From contig JAQCAD010000009.1 in NCBI GenBank assembly GCA_027621915.1, forward strand, positions 30,017 to 94,016: DNA of 64,000 nt, given 5' to 3'. The DNA comes from Pseudomonadota bacterium (GTDB taxonomy: Bacteria; Pseudomonadota; Gammaproteobacteria; Steroidobacterales; Woeseiaceae). Of the stretch, positions 8,693-18,440 are shown piece by piece. Under the pieces are notes generated by a model. The model worked only from the letters and a program-made list of their open reading frames with translations. It did no database searches and was not told the origin of the DNA. Position 1 is the first letter of the stretch, and every line of letters starts with the position of its first letter. The translations under genes were made by a program, and so were the position numbers.

Positions 8693-9841
8693 ATGTCTCT
8701 TCTCAAAGATACCAAAGCGACTTTACCCAGCAGCTGGTACTACGACCCGGCACATTTTGCCCTCGAGCTCGATGTAATCTGGTATCGGGATTGGGTGTGC
8801 ATCGGGCGACAGGAAGACATACCGCGATCCGGCGATTACTTTGTGGTCACGATCGGCACCCAGCAACTCATCGTGACGCGAGGCGAGGAAGGCCAGGTTC
8901 GCGTCTATCACAATACGTGCCGGCATCGCGGTTCGAGACTTTGCGCATCGGATCGGGGACATTTTCGCAATGGACGAATTGTTTGCCCGTATCACACCTG
9001 GACTTACTCGATTGACGGAAATTTAATCGCGACACCGGCACGTGTGGAGACCGACGATTTTCATTTCCAGGATTATTCCCTGTACGACGTTCACACCGAT
9101 AGCTGGGGTGGTTTCCTGTTCATCAACCTCGGCAAAGAGCCAAGAGATTCACTGATCGATTTCCTCGGGCGTGAAGCGCATGAGCTTGGCAACTGGCCGC
9201 TTGCAGACATGGTGTCCGTGCATCAGGAGCGAAAAACCGTTGCCTGTAACTGGAAAGTGTTCTGGGAAAACTACAACGAATGTTACCACTGTCCGCGTGT
9301 GCACCCGGAATTGTGCAAAGTCGTGCCGGTATTCAAAAAAGGCCTGCAGAGTTACACGGAAGACCCCGACTGGCGTCCCGAATCTGATGGCGATGACGGA
9401 CGGGCCAGAATAGCCAGCGATCTCAGGACATGGACGACCGATGGACGTTCGTCATTGCCGCAAATCGATGGTCTGACTGATGCCGAACGAAAAACCGGCA
9501 TGGCATTCGCGTCTTTCACGGCAAGCATGTATGTCGTCGGTCATAGCGACTATGTGCGCAGTGTCCGTTTGTTGCCGACAGGACCTGAATCGATCGAGGT
9601 GACGATTGACTGGCTGCTGATGCCAGGGGTGAAAGAGGCGCACCCGGATGCGATATCACACATCCTGGAACTGGGCCGCCTGGTTGTCGCGCAGGATTCC
9701 GCGATTTCCGAGACAAACCAGCAGGGTCTTAAGAGTATGCGACACGACCACGGCGTGCTGGTCCCGCAGGAGTACGATCTCTGGAAGTTTCACGAATGGC
9801 TGCGGGATCGCCTGCTTGGTTCGAATTCGCATAACGACTGA
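8693..9841 (+). CDS. Rieske-type aromatic-ring/quaternary-amine oxygenase alpha subunit
   Basis: 382 aa from ATG 8693; the extra upstream codons do not resemble the family start (MSLLKDTKATLPSSWYYDP). The Rieske 2Fe-2S ligands are C76-x-H78 (CRHRGS) and C98-x2-H101 (CPYHTW). The mononuclear iron site is in 'ENYNECYHCPRVHPELC', with H199 and H204. This pattern is closest to glycine-betaine/choline/stachydrine-type Rieske monooxygenases (GbcA-like). They need a flavin-ferredoxin reductase partner, which is not encoded nearby. The substrate cannot be told from sequence. Confidence 0.9.
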   Translation: MSLLKDTKATLPSSWYYDPAHFALELDVIWYRDWVCIGRQEDIPRSGDYFVVTIGTQQLIVTRGEEGQVRVYHNTCRHRGSRLCASDRGHFRNGRIVCPYHTWTYSIDGNLIATPARVETDDFHFQDYSLYDVHTDSWGGFLFINLGKEPRDSLIDFLGREAHELGNWPLADMVSVHQERKTVACNWKVFWENYNECYHCPRVHPELCKVVPVFKKGLQSYTEDPDWRPESDGDDGRARIASDLRTWTTDGRSSLPQIDGLTDAERKTGMAFASFTASMYVVGHSDYVRSVRLLPTGPESIEVTIDWLLMPGVKEAHPDAISHILELGRLVVAQDSAISETNQQGLKSMRHDHGVLVPQEYDLWKFHEWLRDRLLGSNSHND

Positions 9842-9993
9842 CGAAATCCCATACGAGATCCATGCCTGCGTGAACGGATTCACCGGTGGACTCCCGGTAT
9901 CCGTCGCAGATTACCGTTGCAAAGGATTCATCAGCGGCCGGCGCATCTGCCAGGCGAGATGGAAAGCGTATAATCGCCAAAAACGGAGGCACT

Positions 9994-11658
9994 ATGAATT
10001 TGTTCAAGAAGTCGATGGTCGTTTCGTCACTGATCCTGTCGATCCCGTTCAATACGATGACACACGCTCAGGAAATCGGAAATCACAATGATCTTGTGGC
10101 GCTTTTCGCCGAATGGCGCCAGTTCGAGAATCCGCCGCTTTTGAATGGCGCGCCGGATTACACCGCCGGGAGATTCGCAGAGCGCTACCCGGCATTTTTG
10201 GCGCTGCGGGCCAGGCTCGATAGTTTTGACATCGATGACTGGCCGGTTCCAGAACAGGTCGACTGGCATCTGGTTCGCGCCGAGATGAATGGCTTCGATT
10301 TCAATTATCGCGTGTTGAAACCGTGGGCAAGAGATCCCGCGTTCTACGCCAGCGTCTGGATGGAGCGAAGTGACGTGCCGGCGCATGAAGGGGCGAACAA
10401 TCATGCGATCGTAGATGTCTGGAAATACAAGTTCCCTCTTACGAATGACGATGAGCGGCGCCTCGTCGATGAACTCGGTGCCATTCCGCCGCTGATGCGC
10501 CAGGCCCCGCAGAACCTCACCGGCAATGCACGCGATTTATGGGTTACAGGTATTCGTGACGTTCGAAGCCAGATAACGGCCCTCGACCAGGTACTCGACA
10601 TGGCCGGCCCTTCGGCAGGCGTCGAACTCATGGCTGTTATTTCAGAAGCCAGGGAAGCGACACGCGAGTTGGTCAAATGGCTGGAAGATCAGGCGCCGTC
10701 CAAACGTGGTCCGTCGGGAATTGGGAAGGAGAACTACACCTGGTATCAGCAAAATGTGCACCTGGTACCCCTTTCGTGGGACGACGAAGTGCGCCTGCTG
10801 AATCGTGAGCTCGACCGGGCTTGGGCATCGCTAAAACTGGAAGAACAGCGCAATCGCGATTTGCCACCACTGGTCGCTGCCAGGAATTCTGAGGAATTTA
10901 CCGTCAGGGCCGAAGAGGCCGTCGATCGCATCATGAATTTCTTTGCAGAAAAAGAAATTCTTTCGGTGAGCGATTACATGAAGCCGGCGCTGCTTGAGCA
11001 TCTGGGGTCATTTGTGCCGGAAGAACGGCGAAATTTTTTCGCCATCACAGCGCATTATGATCCGGCGCCCCTGATGACGCATTCCTATCACTGGATCGAG
11101 CTTGCGCGCATGGACCTCGATCCGCATCCGAGCCCGATTCGCCAGGGCGCATTGCTCTACAACATTTTCGATAGCCGAAATGAGGGCACAGCTACCGGCG
11201 TAGAGGAGATGTTCATGCATGCGGGCCTGTATGACGACAGTCCACGCTCCCGTGAACTCGTGTGGATCATGCTGGCGCAGCGTGCCGCGCGCGGCCTGGG
11301 ATCGCTGTACGCACAGGCTAACGAGATGACCATGGAAGAGGCCGGTGGCGTACACCAGGACTGGACGCCCCGGGGCTGGATGAAGACGGAACCCGAGTTG
11401 CTTGTTTTTGAACAGCATCTATATTTACGACAACCAGGTTATGGCACCAGCTATGTCACAGGTAAGTATCTGCTCGAACGCGCACTCGCCGATTTCGCCA
11501 AATTACGGGAAGAAAAAGGGGAAGAATTCCGGATGAAGGATTTTTTTGATCGGCTGAATCAAATCGACAGTATTCCTATTTCGCTCGCACGTTGGGAAAT
11601 GACCGGGCTGGATGAAGACATCCGGTCGCTCATGCAAAGTGAGACGAGACTGCAATGA
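9994..11658 (+). CDS. Secreted DUF885-like protein lacking the HEGxPGH motif
   Basis: 554 aa from ATG 9994, which has CGGAGG 5-8 nt upstream and starts a signal peptide ([26 protein letters not shown]). The C-terminal third resembles DUF885 ('[16 protein letters not shown]', then '[23 protein letters not shown]'). DUF885 proteins are thought to be zinc-dependent dipeptidase-like enzymes with a HEGxPGH motif; I cannot find that motif here, so activity is uncertain. The stop overlaps the start of the downstream amidohydrolase (ATGA), so the two are translationally coupled and probably act on the same compounds. Confidence 0.78.
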   Translation: MNLFKKSMVVSSLILSIPFNTMTHAQEIGNHNDLVALFAEWRQFENPPLLNGAPDYTAGRFAERYPAFLALRARLDSFDIDDWPVPEQVDWHLVRAEMNGFDFNYRVLKPWARDPAFYASVWMERSDVPAHEGANNHAIVDVWKYKFPLTNDDERRLVDELGAIPPLMRQAPQNLTGNARDLWVTGIRDVRSQITALDQVLDMAGPSAGVELMAVISEAREATRELVKWLEDQAPSKRGPSGIGKENYTWYQQNVHLVPLSWDDEVRLLNRELDRAWASLKLEEQRNRDLPPLVAARNSEEFTVRAEEAVDRIMNFFAEKEILSVSDYMKPALLEHLGSFVPEERRNFFAITAHYDPAPLMTHSYHWIELARMDLDPHPSPIRQGALLYNIFDSRNEGTATGVEEMFMHAGLYDDSPRSRELVWIMLAQRAARGLGSLYAQANEMTMEEAGGVHQDWTPRGWMKTEPELLVFEQHLYLRQPGYGTSYVTGKYLLERALADFAKLREEKGEEFRMKDFFDRLNQIDSIPISLARWEMTGLDEDIRSLMQSETRLQ

Positions 11659-12878
11659 GAATCTACACATGGCTGATGCTCGTTATTCTCTTGCTCTCGG
11701 CGGGGCAATCTGCATTTGCGCAGGGCGAGTCGTTCGCGATCACGAATGCCAACCTCTTCAACGGGGTTGATAACCGGATATACGGGAATCGGAATGTTTT
11801 TGTAAGGAACGGGAAGATTGAGCGAATCACCGAAAACGGTGTTTCGATTTCTTCCGATTACGTAGTGATCGACGCGGAAGGCAACTACCTGATGCCCGGG
11901 CTATTCGACGCACACACGCATATCAGCACACTGGATCAGGCGAGGCGGGCGCTCGAGTCAGGCGTGACGACGGTTCGAACCGGCAGTGTGTCCGCTTACC
12001 AGGACGTCGCAATGCGTGAGCTGGTGAAAAGTGGTCAGCTGCCAGGCCCCGATGTCGTTGCCGCCGGTGTTTTTGTTACGCCGAATCTCGGCGAAACCGT
12101 GCTTGCGGATCCGAGGCTTGCCGCTTTACACGACGGCGTAAACACAGACGACGAATTGCGAATGCTGGTCAATATCAACGTCGAGCGCGGTGTCGATGTC
12201 ATCAAGACTCGTGGTACACAAAGAGCAGGGCTGCCGGACACCGACCCGCGGCAACAGGTCTATACCGAGCGTCAGCTTCGGGTCGTGGTGGACGAGGCGG
12301 CGAAGCACGGCATTCCGGTCATGGTGCACGCGCACGGCGACGAGGGTGCCAGGGCTGCAGCGCTCGCGGGGGCCCGCAGTATCGAGCATGGTACGTATCT
12401 GTCTGACGAGACATTACGCCTGATGAAAGAGCGCGGGACCTGGTTGGTTCCGACCTACGTGACGATGGATGAAATGAACGAGGAACAATATGACTTTGTA
12501 TTGCGACTTCGCGGCAGGCACATGGTGCCGCAGCTGGAGCGTGCGATACGCTCAGCCCATTCGATGGGCGTAAAGATCGCCACCGGCGCAGATAATTATT
12601 ACGACGAAAAATCGATCAATCGAATTTCTATTGAAGTCGAGCACTATGTGCGCATGGGCATGACCAATTTCGAGGCGCTGCAGACAGCGACGGTCAATTC
12701 AGCGGACCTGCTACGCGTCGCCGATCGAACGGGGCGAATCGAACCGGGTTTTGAGGCTGACATGATCCTTGTGCCGGGCAATCCTCTGACGCACATCGAA
12801 GCATTGCAGGATGTGCTGCTCGTCATGAGCAATGGCAAGCTTGCCGTGAAGCGAATACCGTTTCGCGTGGTGGATTAG
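11655..12878 (+). CDS. Secreted amidohydrolase (imidazolonepropionase-like)
   Basis: 407 aa with signal peptide ([22 protein letters not shown]). Metal ligands of the amidohydrolase fold are visible: H87-x-H89 (DAHTHIS), a candidate carbamylated Lys (DVIKTRG), then His residues in 'MVHAHGD' and 'SIEHGTYL', and Asp in 'ATGADNYYD'. Exported members of this subgroup hydrolyse Xaa-Pro or Xaa-Arg dipeptides and related amides. It overlaps the DUF885-like gene by 4 bp and is the last gene of that unit; a perfect inverted repeat follows. Confidence 0.9.
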   Translation: MRIYTWLMLVILLLSAGQSAFAQGESFAITNANLFNGVDNRIYGNRNVFVRNGKIERITENGVSISSDYVVIDAEGNYLMPGLFDAHTHISTLDQARRALESGVTTVRTGSVSAYQDVAMRELVKSGQLPGPDVVAAGVFVTPNLGETVLADPRLAALHDGVNTDDELRMLVNINVERGVDVIKTRGTQRAGLPDTDPRQQVYTERQLRVVVDEAAKHGIPVMVHAHGDEGARAAALAGARSIEHGTYLSDETLRLMKERGTWLVPTYVTMDEMNEEQYDFVLRLRGRHMVPQLERAIRSAHSMGVKIATGADNYYDEKSINRISIEVEHYVRMGMTNFEALQTATVNSADLLRVADRTGRIEPGFEADMILVPGNPLTHIEALQDVLLVMSNGKLAVKRIPFRVVD

Positions 12879-12897
12879 AAGAATTGTTTCGATTAAC

Positions 12898-12930
12898 CAT
12901 TCCCGGGAATCATTCTTGATCCCGGGAATG
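12898..12930. terminator. Perfect 11-bp inverted repeat between convergent genes
   Basis: CATTCCCGGGA at 12898-12908 and its exact complement TCCCGGGAATG at 12920-12930, with an 11-nt loop, fill the 61-bp space between two convergent stop codons. No long U-run follows on either strand. The position suggests a bidirectional transcription barrier; a REP-like element is an alternative. Confidence 0.5.
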
Positions 12931-12939
12931 TCGTTGTCG

Positions 12940-14331
12940 CTACTCTTCCTCGCCCCTGACGTAAGGTTCTACCTGTTCGGAAACCTGGCTCCGGTCACCA
13001 ATAACGGCAAGCGTCATGTCTTCTTCCCGCAAATAGGTCTGCGCGATTTCTGAAACCTGGCGCGGTGTTACTGCATAAACTTCGCTCACGTAGTCGGTGA
13101 GGTAGGTGTCGGGGAGTTCCTGCAGCTCCAGGTAACTCAACATGTTGATAATTCCGCCGGGGGTAGAGTTCTGCAAAACGAAAATGCCAGCCGCGTAGTT
13201 CTTGATGCCATCGAGTTCTTCTGCGGTTGGCGGGTTCTTTTGCAGATTGTCAATTTCGTACACGATCTCCTTCAGCGCTGCACCGGTCACGTCAGTGGTC
13301 ACGGCGGCCGACTGCACCCAGTAGGCATCCTGGTATCGAGTGGAAATCGAGCTGAACGGCGAGTAAGTGTAGCCCTTGTCTTCGCGAATGTTGGACGTAA
13401 TACGAGAAGAAAAGGAGCCGCCGAGCAGGCTGTTGGTAATCTGCAGCGGTATCCAGTCCTCATGCCCTGGCGCGATCGTCGGCAATCCAAGCATGATGTC
13501 CGACTGCGACGCGTCCGGGCGGTCAACCACATCAACCACGACCTTGCCGGTTGCACGCTTTGGCAGATCGATCAGCACATCGGGGCCTTTACGCCAATCC
13601 GTAAAACCGCTCTCGATTGCGGCACGGGTTGCTGCGGCATCGAACATGCCGGCTACATAGATTTGGGTCCGCTGCGCGCCAAAGTTGTTGTTATAGAAAT
13701 TTCGTGCATCGTCCAGCGTGTATGCAGCCAATTGTTCTTCGGCCGGAAGCATGCGGCCATAGGGGTGGTCGCCATAAAGTGCCTTCCTGAACTCGGCAAC
13801 TGCCATCTGTTGCGGCTGAGTTTTTGCGATACTCAATTGGCGCAGGCGGTCACGTTTCAACCGTTCCAACTCGGACGCCGGAAAAGCCGGGTTCCGCACG
13901 ATGTCGGCGAGAAGTTTCACCATGTCCGGCGCAAATTCTGCCAGCACGTCGGCACTGATCGTGGTCTGGTCCTCGCCGACGCCAACGTTAACTTGTCCGC
14001 CCATGGCGGCCGCCGCCTTGGCAATGTCCTCCGCGCTGCGGTTGCTGGTGCCTTCGATCAGGAAATCAGCGCTAAGGTCGGCAAGCCAGGTCTGCTTACC
14101 CTCGTTCAGGTTCCCGGAACGAACAATGATACGGATGGTCGCTTTTGGCACGCTGCCAAATTCTACAAGCGTTCCCTGCAGCCCGTTTTCGAGGCCGAAG
14201 GAATTTGTTGCGGGCAGCGTGAAGTCTTTGGGCGTCCCACCAGCGGGTGGCACCTCTTTTTCCTGCGCGAAGATTGCTGCGACGAAGGACAGCGCCACGG
14301 CTGTTACCAGCAGATTCTTGAGATTAGTCAT
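12940..14331 (-). CDS. Secreted M16-family peptidase, non-catalytic (beta-like) subunit
   Basis: 463 aa from ATG 14331; the 11 upstream codons are unlikely because this Met begins a signal peptide (MTNLKNLLVTAVALSFVAAIFAQ) and overlaps the previous gene by 8 bp. The sequence follows the M16 fold ('ADFLIEGTSNRSAEDIAKAAAAMGG', 'LADIVRNPAFPASELERLKRDRL'), but the HxxEH zinc motif is absent at the expected place. In two-gene M16 systems such a protein pairs with a zinc-containing partner to form the closed peptide chamber. The upstream gene is that partner. Confidence 0.88.
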   Translation of the reverse strand: MTNLKNLLVTAVALSFVAAIFAQEKEVPPAGGTPKDFTLPATNSFGLENGLQGTLVEFGSVPKATIRIIVRSGNLNEGKQTWLADLSADFLIEGTSNRSAEDIAKAAAAMGGQVNVGVGEDQTTISADVLAEFAPDMVKLLADIVRNPAFPASELERLKRDRLRQLSIAKTQPQQMAVAEFRKALYGDHPYGRMLPAEEQLAAYTLDDARNFYNNNFGAQRTQIYVAGMFDAAATRAAIESGFTDWRKGPDVLIDLPKRATGKVVVDVVDRPDASQSDIMLGLPTIAPGHEDWIPLQITNSLLGGSFSSRITSNIREDKGYTYSPFSSISTRYQDAYWVQSAAVTTDVTGAALKEIVYEIDNLQKNPPTAEELDGIKNYAAGIFVLQNSTPGGIINMLSYLELQELPDTYLTDYVSEVYAVTPRQVSEIAQTYLREEDMTLAVIGDRSQVSEQVEPYVRGEEE

Positions 14332-15754
14332 TTGCAGCGACCTCCGCATTGCCTGAACTCGCACCGGCTTCGAGGACCAGGATTGTCCGGTTGCTCGAGC
14401 GCAGATACTCCTGGGCGGTCTTCTGAATCATTTCCGGTGTCACGTTCGTCATCTCGGCCTCGAAACGATTTATTCGTTCCGGGTCGTCGTCATACAGAGC
14501 CAGCGACGCCAGCAGGTCTGCGCGGCCAAAGCCAAACGTTGCGCTAACGTCATTGTAGAAGGATGAGCGCCATTTTACTTTCGCCCTTTGAAGCGTTTCT
14601 GCGTCGATCGGTGCGTTCTGCACTGTCTGTATTACGCCATCGAGCGCCGCAACGATTCGGTCTTCTTCGACATCTGCATCATGGATGAATGAGGCAAGCC
14701 AAAGCATCGGGCCCTGGTAGTTCAGCATGTTGCCGAGGAGTGCATTGATGCCGCCTTCTATCTCGGCGGTAATGCCTTCGTTTTTGACGAGCACCTGGTT
14801 GAGCAGGCTGTCCTCGCCTTGCAACAGGATCTGATCAAGAAGCCCCATCGCGTACCACTCTGGAGTCAGTCGCTCGGGTACATGATAGGCAAATGCGAAA
14901 CCGGGCCTCGTTGCCTGGGGGTCGAGTCGACTCGCCCGTTTCCCGGCTTCCTGGCGGGGCTCACTGATGTCTGGCAATTTGATTTCCTGGGCTGATCGGG
15001 AGATGGCGCCGAAATATTTCTCGACCAGGCGGAGCGCATCGGCATACTCGAAATCACCGACGATGGCCAACGCGGCGTTATTGGGTGCGTAGTACTGCTG
15101 GAAAAAGTCTGCTACGTCGTCGAGGCTCGCCGCATCCAGATCGTCCAGGTCGCCATAGAAGTTGTGTGAGTTGTACCAGTTCACGTTGGCGTATTGCGGC
15201 ATGTCGAGCCAGGGAAATCCGCCATACGGTGTGTTTAACACGTTCACTTTCACTTCGTTTTTCACAACACCCTGCTGGTTCGTCAGGTTGTCCTGCGTAA
15301 TATCGAGGCTCCGCATGCGATCGGCTTCCGCCCAGAGCATTGTCTCCAGTTTATGTGAGGGCACGATTTCGAAGTAGTTGGTGTAATCGAATCGGGTCGA
15401 CCCGTTTAGTACGCCGCCATTGCTTTGCACGAGATTGACGAATTCCATCTTGCCCAGGTTCTGGGATCCCTGGAACATCATGTGCTCAAACAGATGTGCG
15501 AATCCCGTTCGTTCCCGTGGCTCGATTCGGAAACCGATGTTGTAGTAGACGGCAACGGTCACAATTGGTGTGGTTTTGTCCTGTGACAGCACAACTTTCA
15601 GACCGTTGTCGAGCGTGTGGTACTGAATCGGTACCTGGAATGCAGAAGTCGTTGTCGTGCTCGTCGCCGAAGGCTGTCCGGCGGCAGGCCCGTCTTTCGA
15701 CTGGCACGCGGACAACAAGATTGCCGCAAGCAGCATCATTATTCTGGTTAGCAT
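14324..15754 (-). CDS. Lipoprotein M16-family zinc peptidase, catalytic (alpha-like) subunit
   Basis: 476 aa with lipoprotein signal (MLTRIMMLLAAILLSACQS). The inverted zinc motif H87-L-F-E90-H91 (FAHLFEHMMF) is intact, and the downstream acidic ligand region is in 'VVKNEVKVNVLNTPYG'. It probably degrades peptides in the periplasm, anchored to a membrane, in a heterodimer with the following gene. The two stop/start regions overlap by 8 bp, which supports coupled translation and equal amounts of the subunits. Confidence 0.92.
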   Translation of the reverse strand: MLTRIMMLLAAILLSACQSKDGPAAGQPSATSTTTTSAFQVPIQYHTLDNGLKVVLSQDKTTPIVTVAVYYNIGFRIEPRERTGFAHLFEHMMFQGSQNLGKMEFVNLVQSNGGVLNGSTRFDYTNYFEIVPSHKLETMLWAEADRMRSLDITQDNLTNQQGVVKNEVKVNVLNTPYGGFPWLDMPQYANVNWYNSHNFYGDLDDLDAASLDDVADFFQQYYAPNNAALAIVGDFEYADALRLVEKYFGAISRSAQEIKLPDISEPRQEAGKRASRLDPQATRPGFAFAYHVPERLTPEWYAMGLLDQILLQGEDSLLNQVLVKNEGITAEIEGGINALLGNMLNYQGPMLWLASFIHDADVEEDRIVAALDGVIQTVQNAPIDAETLQRAKVKWRSSFYNDVSATFGFGRADLLASLALYDDDPERINRFEAEMTNVTPEMIQKTAQEYLRSSNRTILVLEAGASSGNAEVAAND

Positions 15755-15823
15755 TTGGACTCTCCCCGGAATCGGAGTCTTTTAGAGGGGAGGGAGGTTA
15801 CCAGAGTTCCCGTTCCTGCGAAA

Positions 15824-15840
15824 AATCCCCGGTGGGGATT
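15824..15840. other. Short perfect hairpin upstream of the SnoaL-like gene
   Basis: AATCCCC (15824-15830), loop GGT, GGGGATT (15834-15840), in the divergent space between the M16 operon and the gene at 15887. It may be an operator or an RNA structure in the leader; nothing more can be said. Confidence 0.3.
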
Positions 15841-15886
15841 CCGGGAATGGCCATGCGTATAATCAGGATGAAGCGGAGGAACATTG

Positions 15887-16354
15887 ATGAATCTGAACAA
15901 AAAGACAATAACATTCGCGCTGCTTTCGTTGGTCGCGATGACTTATTCTCCCCTGGTCAGTGCAACAGAGGCCGATGACCTGGCTCAGTTGCTTGACGAC
16001 TTTCTGGCGGGAGTGACCCAGGCTGAAACTCATGATCGATTCTGGGCGGACGATCTCATCTATACCTCCTCGCGCGGTACGAGGTCGACAAAGTCGGACA
16101 TCATGTCCGGATTCGTTGTGCCCGATGACGGGGCGACACCCGCACCGGGTCCGGTTTTTTCTGCTGAGGACATACAGATTCACGTCTACAGTCAGGCAGC
16201 GGTCGTTGCGTTCAAACTGGTTGCGACGCCCCCTCCGGGCTCAGAAGAAATGGGCGTACAGAATTACTTCAACACCGGAACCTTTTTGAAGCGGAACGGC
16301 ATCTGGCAGGCGGTGGCGTGGCAGGCAACAATTATTCCCTTGCAGAATGAATAA
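15887..16354 (+). CDS. Secreted SnoaL/NTF2-like (DUF4440-type) protein
   Basis: 155 aa from ATG 15887, which has GGAGGA about 7 nt upstream; a TTG codon directly before it is a less likely start. A signal peptide (MNLNKKTITFALLSLVAMTYSPLVSA) precedes a single NTF2-like domain ('DRFWADDLIYTSSRGTRSTKSDIMSGF', 'WQAVAWQATII'). Such domains bind small molecules or act as isomerase-like enzymes; the ligand here is unknown. The last 8 bp overlap the start of rlmI, so they probably share a transcript, although their jobs look unrelated. Confidence 0.85.
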   Translation: MNLNKKTITFALLSLVAMTYSPLVSATEADDLAQLLDDFLAGVTQAETHDRFWADDLIYTSSRGTRSTKSDIMSGFVVPDDGATPAPGPVFSAEDIQIHVYSQAAVVAFKLVATPPPGSEEMGVQNYFNTGTFLKRNGIWQAVAWQATIIPLQNE

Positions 16355-17543
16355 TATTCCTGACGTGACGCTAAAAGCCGGTCGTGAAAAATCGATCCGG
16401 CGGCGGCACCCATGGATTTTTTCAGGCGCGGTAGCGCGCGTCGAGGGTGCTCCGGAGTCCGGATCGACCGTTCGCCTGGTGTCTCCGTCGCACGAGTTTC
16501 TCGCGTACGCGGCCTGGTCACCGTCTTCGCAGATTCGACTCAGAACCTGGTCTTTTGACGAACAGGAAAAAATCGACGCCGTTTTCATTCAAAAGCGCGT
16601 TGCACGGTCGATCGAATTGCGCCGGCAACTCGGTTTGCTGGATAAATCAGGCGCGTGTCGCCTGGTTTTCAGTGAATCCGATGGTCTGCCTGGACTGATC
16701 GTCGATCGATATGGCGAGTATCTCGTCTGCCAGTTCCTATCGGCGGGCGGCGAGTATTGGCGCGACGCCGTCGTGTCTGCGTTGGACGAATTGTTGTCGC
16801 CTCGGGCGATCTATGAGCGATCAGAGGCCAGCGTTCGCAAGAAGGAAGGCCTGGAATCCAGAAGCGGATTGCTGAGCGGCGTGGCGCCGTCGGCACCGGT
16901 CGAGTTTGCGATTGGTGGCATGCGGCAGCTCGTGAACATCGAACAGGGACATAAAACCGGTAGCTACCTTGACCAGAGTATCAATCGTCAGCGGGTCGCG
17001 ACTTACGCAACCGGCGGGCGCGTGCTCGACGCTTACTCGTATTCAGGTGGTTTTGCGATTTCTTCATTGCTGCATGGGGCGGCAAACGCGACACTGATTG
17101 ACAGCTCTGCAGACGCGCTGTCAATGGCGAAGCAACAAGCGGCGCTGAACGGCATTGCCGATCGAACCAGCTATACGAATGCGAATGTACCTGAGGAACT
17201 ACGGAGACTTCGCGACTCACGGCAGCAATTCGATCTCATCATTCTCGATCCACCGAAATTCGTGAGTTCGGCACAGCAAGTGAAGTCCGGGTGCAGAGGC
17301 TACAAAGATATCAACATGCTTGGCCTGCAATTGCTGAAACCGGGCGGCATCCTGGCAACATTTTCCTGTTCTGGTCATGTAAGTAGTGACCTCTTTCAGA
17401 AAATTGTCGCGGGTGCTGCTGTTGACGTGGATCGCGACGTGCAGATCATAGAAAGAATGTCACAAGGCCCCGATCACCCGGTCGGGTTGCAGTTTCCGGA
17501 AGCGGAATACCTGAAGGGTTTGTTGCTTCGCGTCGTCACGTAG
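16347..17543 (+). CDS. rlmI: 23S rRNA (cytosine-C5) methyltransferase RlmI-like
   Basis: 398 aa, normal length for the RlmI/YccW family. An N-terminal PUA domain (about 1-75, 'VTLKAGREKSIRRRHPWIFSGAV') is followed by the linker (CRLVFSESDGLPGLIVDRYG) and a Rossmann SAM domain with 'VLDAYSYSGGFAI' and the catalytic-loop motif D301-P-P-K-F. RlmI makes m5C1962 in 23S rRNA in the cytoplasm. The start overlaps the preceding gene by 8 bp. Downstream, 90 nt away, is tRNA-Gly. Confidence 0.92.
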   Translation: MNNIPDVTLKAGREKSIRRRHPWIFSGAVARVEGAPESGSTVRLVSPSHEFLAYAAWSPSSQIRLRTWSFDEQEKIDAVFIQKRVARSIELRRQLGLLDKSGACRLVFSESDGLPGLIVDRYGEYLVCQFLSAGGEYWRDAVVSALDELLSPRAIYERSEASVRKKEGLESRSGLLSGVAPSAPVEFAIGGMRQLVNIEQGHKTGSYLDQSINRQRVATYATGGRVLDAYSYSGGFAISSLLHGAANATLIDSSADALSMAKQQAALNGIADRTSYTNANVPEELRRLRDSRQQFDLIILDPPKFVSSAQQVKSGCRGYKDINMLGLQLLKPGGILATFSCSGHVSSDLFQKIVAGAAVDVDRDVQIIERMSQGPDHPVGLQFPEAEYLKGLLLRVVT

Positions 17544-17585
17544 CGAGAGCGATGCGGGGTCCTGGCGTCGTGGTCGCCGGCAGCG

Positions 17586-17616
17586 TTAACGCTTCCGGCT
17601 GCGGAAACTGTAGAAT
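17586..17616 (+). promoter_or_regulatory. Possible promoter of tRNA-Gly
   Basis: A -10-like TAGAAT at 17611-17616 lies 20 nt before the mature tRNA 5' end, with TTAACG (17586-17591) as a poor -35 at 19-bp spacing. Position is right, match is weak. Confidence 0.3.
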
Positions 17617-17636
17617 CACAAACAGGCAAAGCGTTT

Positions 17637-17710
17637 GCGGGTGTAGTTCAATGGTAGAACATCAGCTTCCCAAGCTGAGTATGAGGGTTCGATTCCCTTC
17701 ACCCGCTCCA
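17637..17710 (+). tRNA. tRNA-Gly (anticodon CCC)
   Basis: 74 nt with encoded CCA. The acceptor stem GCGGGTG pairs fully with CACCCGC, followed by discriminator T and CCA. The D arm is GTTCAATGGTAGAAC, the anticodon stem TCAGC/GCTGA encloses loop TTCCCAA with anticodon CCC, and the T loop is GTTCGATTC. It closely resembles E. coli glyU and reads GGG codons. Confidence 0.97.
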
Positions 17711-18433
17711 GGAATCCGGCGATGGGCCACAACTCGAAAAGGATTTGTTGCAGCGCTTGCCTTTTGTGTTTTGTCCGGCCTTGCCGTGCCGAGTGGGGCG
17801 GCCGAATTGAGCGGCTACCTGATACTCACCACCGACTATGTGTTTCGTGGTGTATCCCAGAGCGATGAACACGGCGCGGTGCAGTTGGGCGCGGACGCAA
17901 ACTTTCAATCGGGATGGTATTTCGGCGCGTGGGGATCTACCGTCGACATCGGCGCTGGTACGCCGCGGCAACGAGATCTCGAGGTCAATTACTATCTCGG
18001 TTACACGCGTGATGTCTCGCGAAAATGGACAATTGGTGGCAACGCGGTCGCTTACGCATATCCCGGCGCAGCCGGGCTAATTGATTACGACTACACCGAG
18101 TATTCACTAACTTCGAATTTCGATGATCGATTGTGGATTGAATACAGCTATTCTCCGGATCTCTACCACACGAGCGAGTCAGCACAGAACCTGTCGCTTT
18201 ACACTGAATGGCAGGCTGGTGATCTTTTCAAATTCGGCGTGGGAGCCGGATATTACGATGTATCCAACCTGATCGGTGATGGCTACGCGAATTGGCAAAT
18301 AGGTGTGACACGGTCTTTCAAATATTTGACGCTTGATTTGCGGTATCACGACGCCAGTCGCTGGCTGCCTATAATCAGCAGCCCGGACCACGCGGGCGCA
18401 AGAATAGTATTGAGCGCAAAGTTCCAGATCTAG
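17681..18433 (+). CDS. Outer-membrane-type protein of the TIGR02001 (gcw_chp) family, start uncertain
   Basis: The coding frame continues straight out of tRNA-Gly. Between the tRNA 3' end (17710) and the signal-peptide core there is no in-frame ATG or GTG. The nearest ATG, 17681, lies inside the tRNA T arm; TTG 17771 would cut the signal peptide; an ATC at 17714 is possible. From about 17741 the sequence shows an export signal (GFVAALAFCVLSGLAVPSGAAE), then the family hallmark 'YVFRGVSQSD' and alternating beta strands to a C-terminal 'IVLSAKFQI', as in outer-membrane barrels. Function is unknown. It converges on the subtilase gene with a 7-bp gap. Confidence 0.75.
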   Translation: MRVRFPSPAPGIRRWATTRKGFVAALAFCVLSGLAVPSGAAELSGYLILTTDYVFRGVSQSDEHGAVQLGADANFQSGWYFGAWGSTVDIGAGTPRQRDLEVNYYLGYTRDVSRKWTIGGNAVAYAYPGAAGLIDYDYTEYSLTSNFDDRLWIEYSYSPDLYHTSESAQNLSLYTEWQAGDLFKFGVGAGYYDVSNLIGDGYANWQIGVTRSFKYLTLDLRYHDASRWLPIISSPDHAGARIVLSAKFQI

Positions 18434-18440
18434 AGCGTCA

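Noticed and set aside
13240..14547. 435-codon plus-strand open frame opposite the M16 beta-like gene
   Set aside because: Fully antisense to a well supported M16 gene, without domain likeness or ribosome site; a codon-bias shadow.
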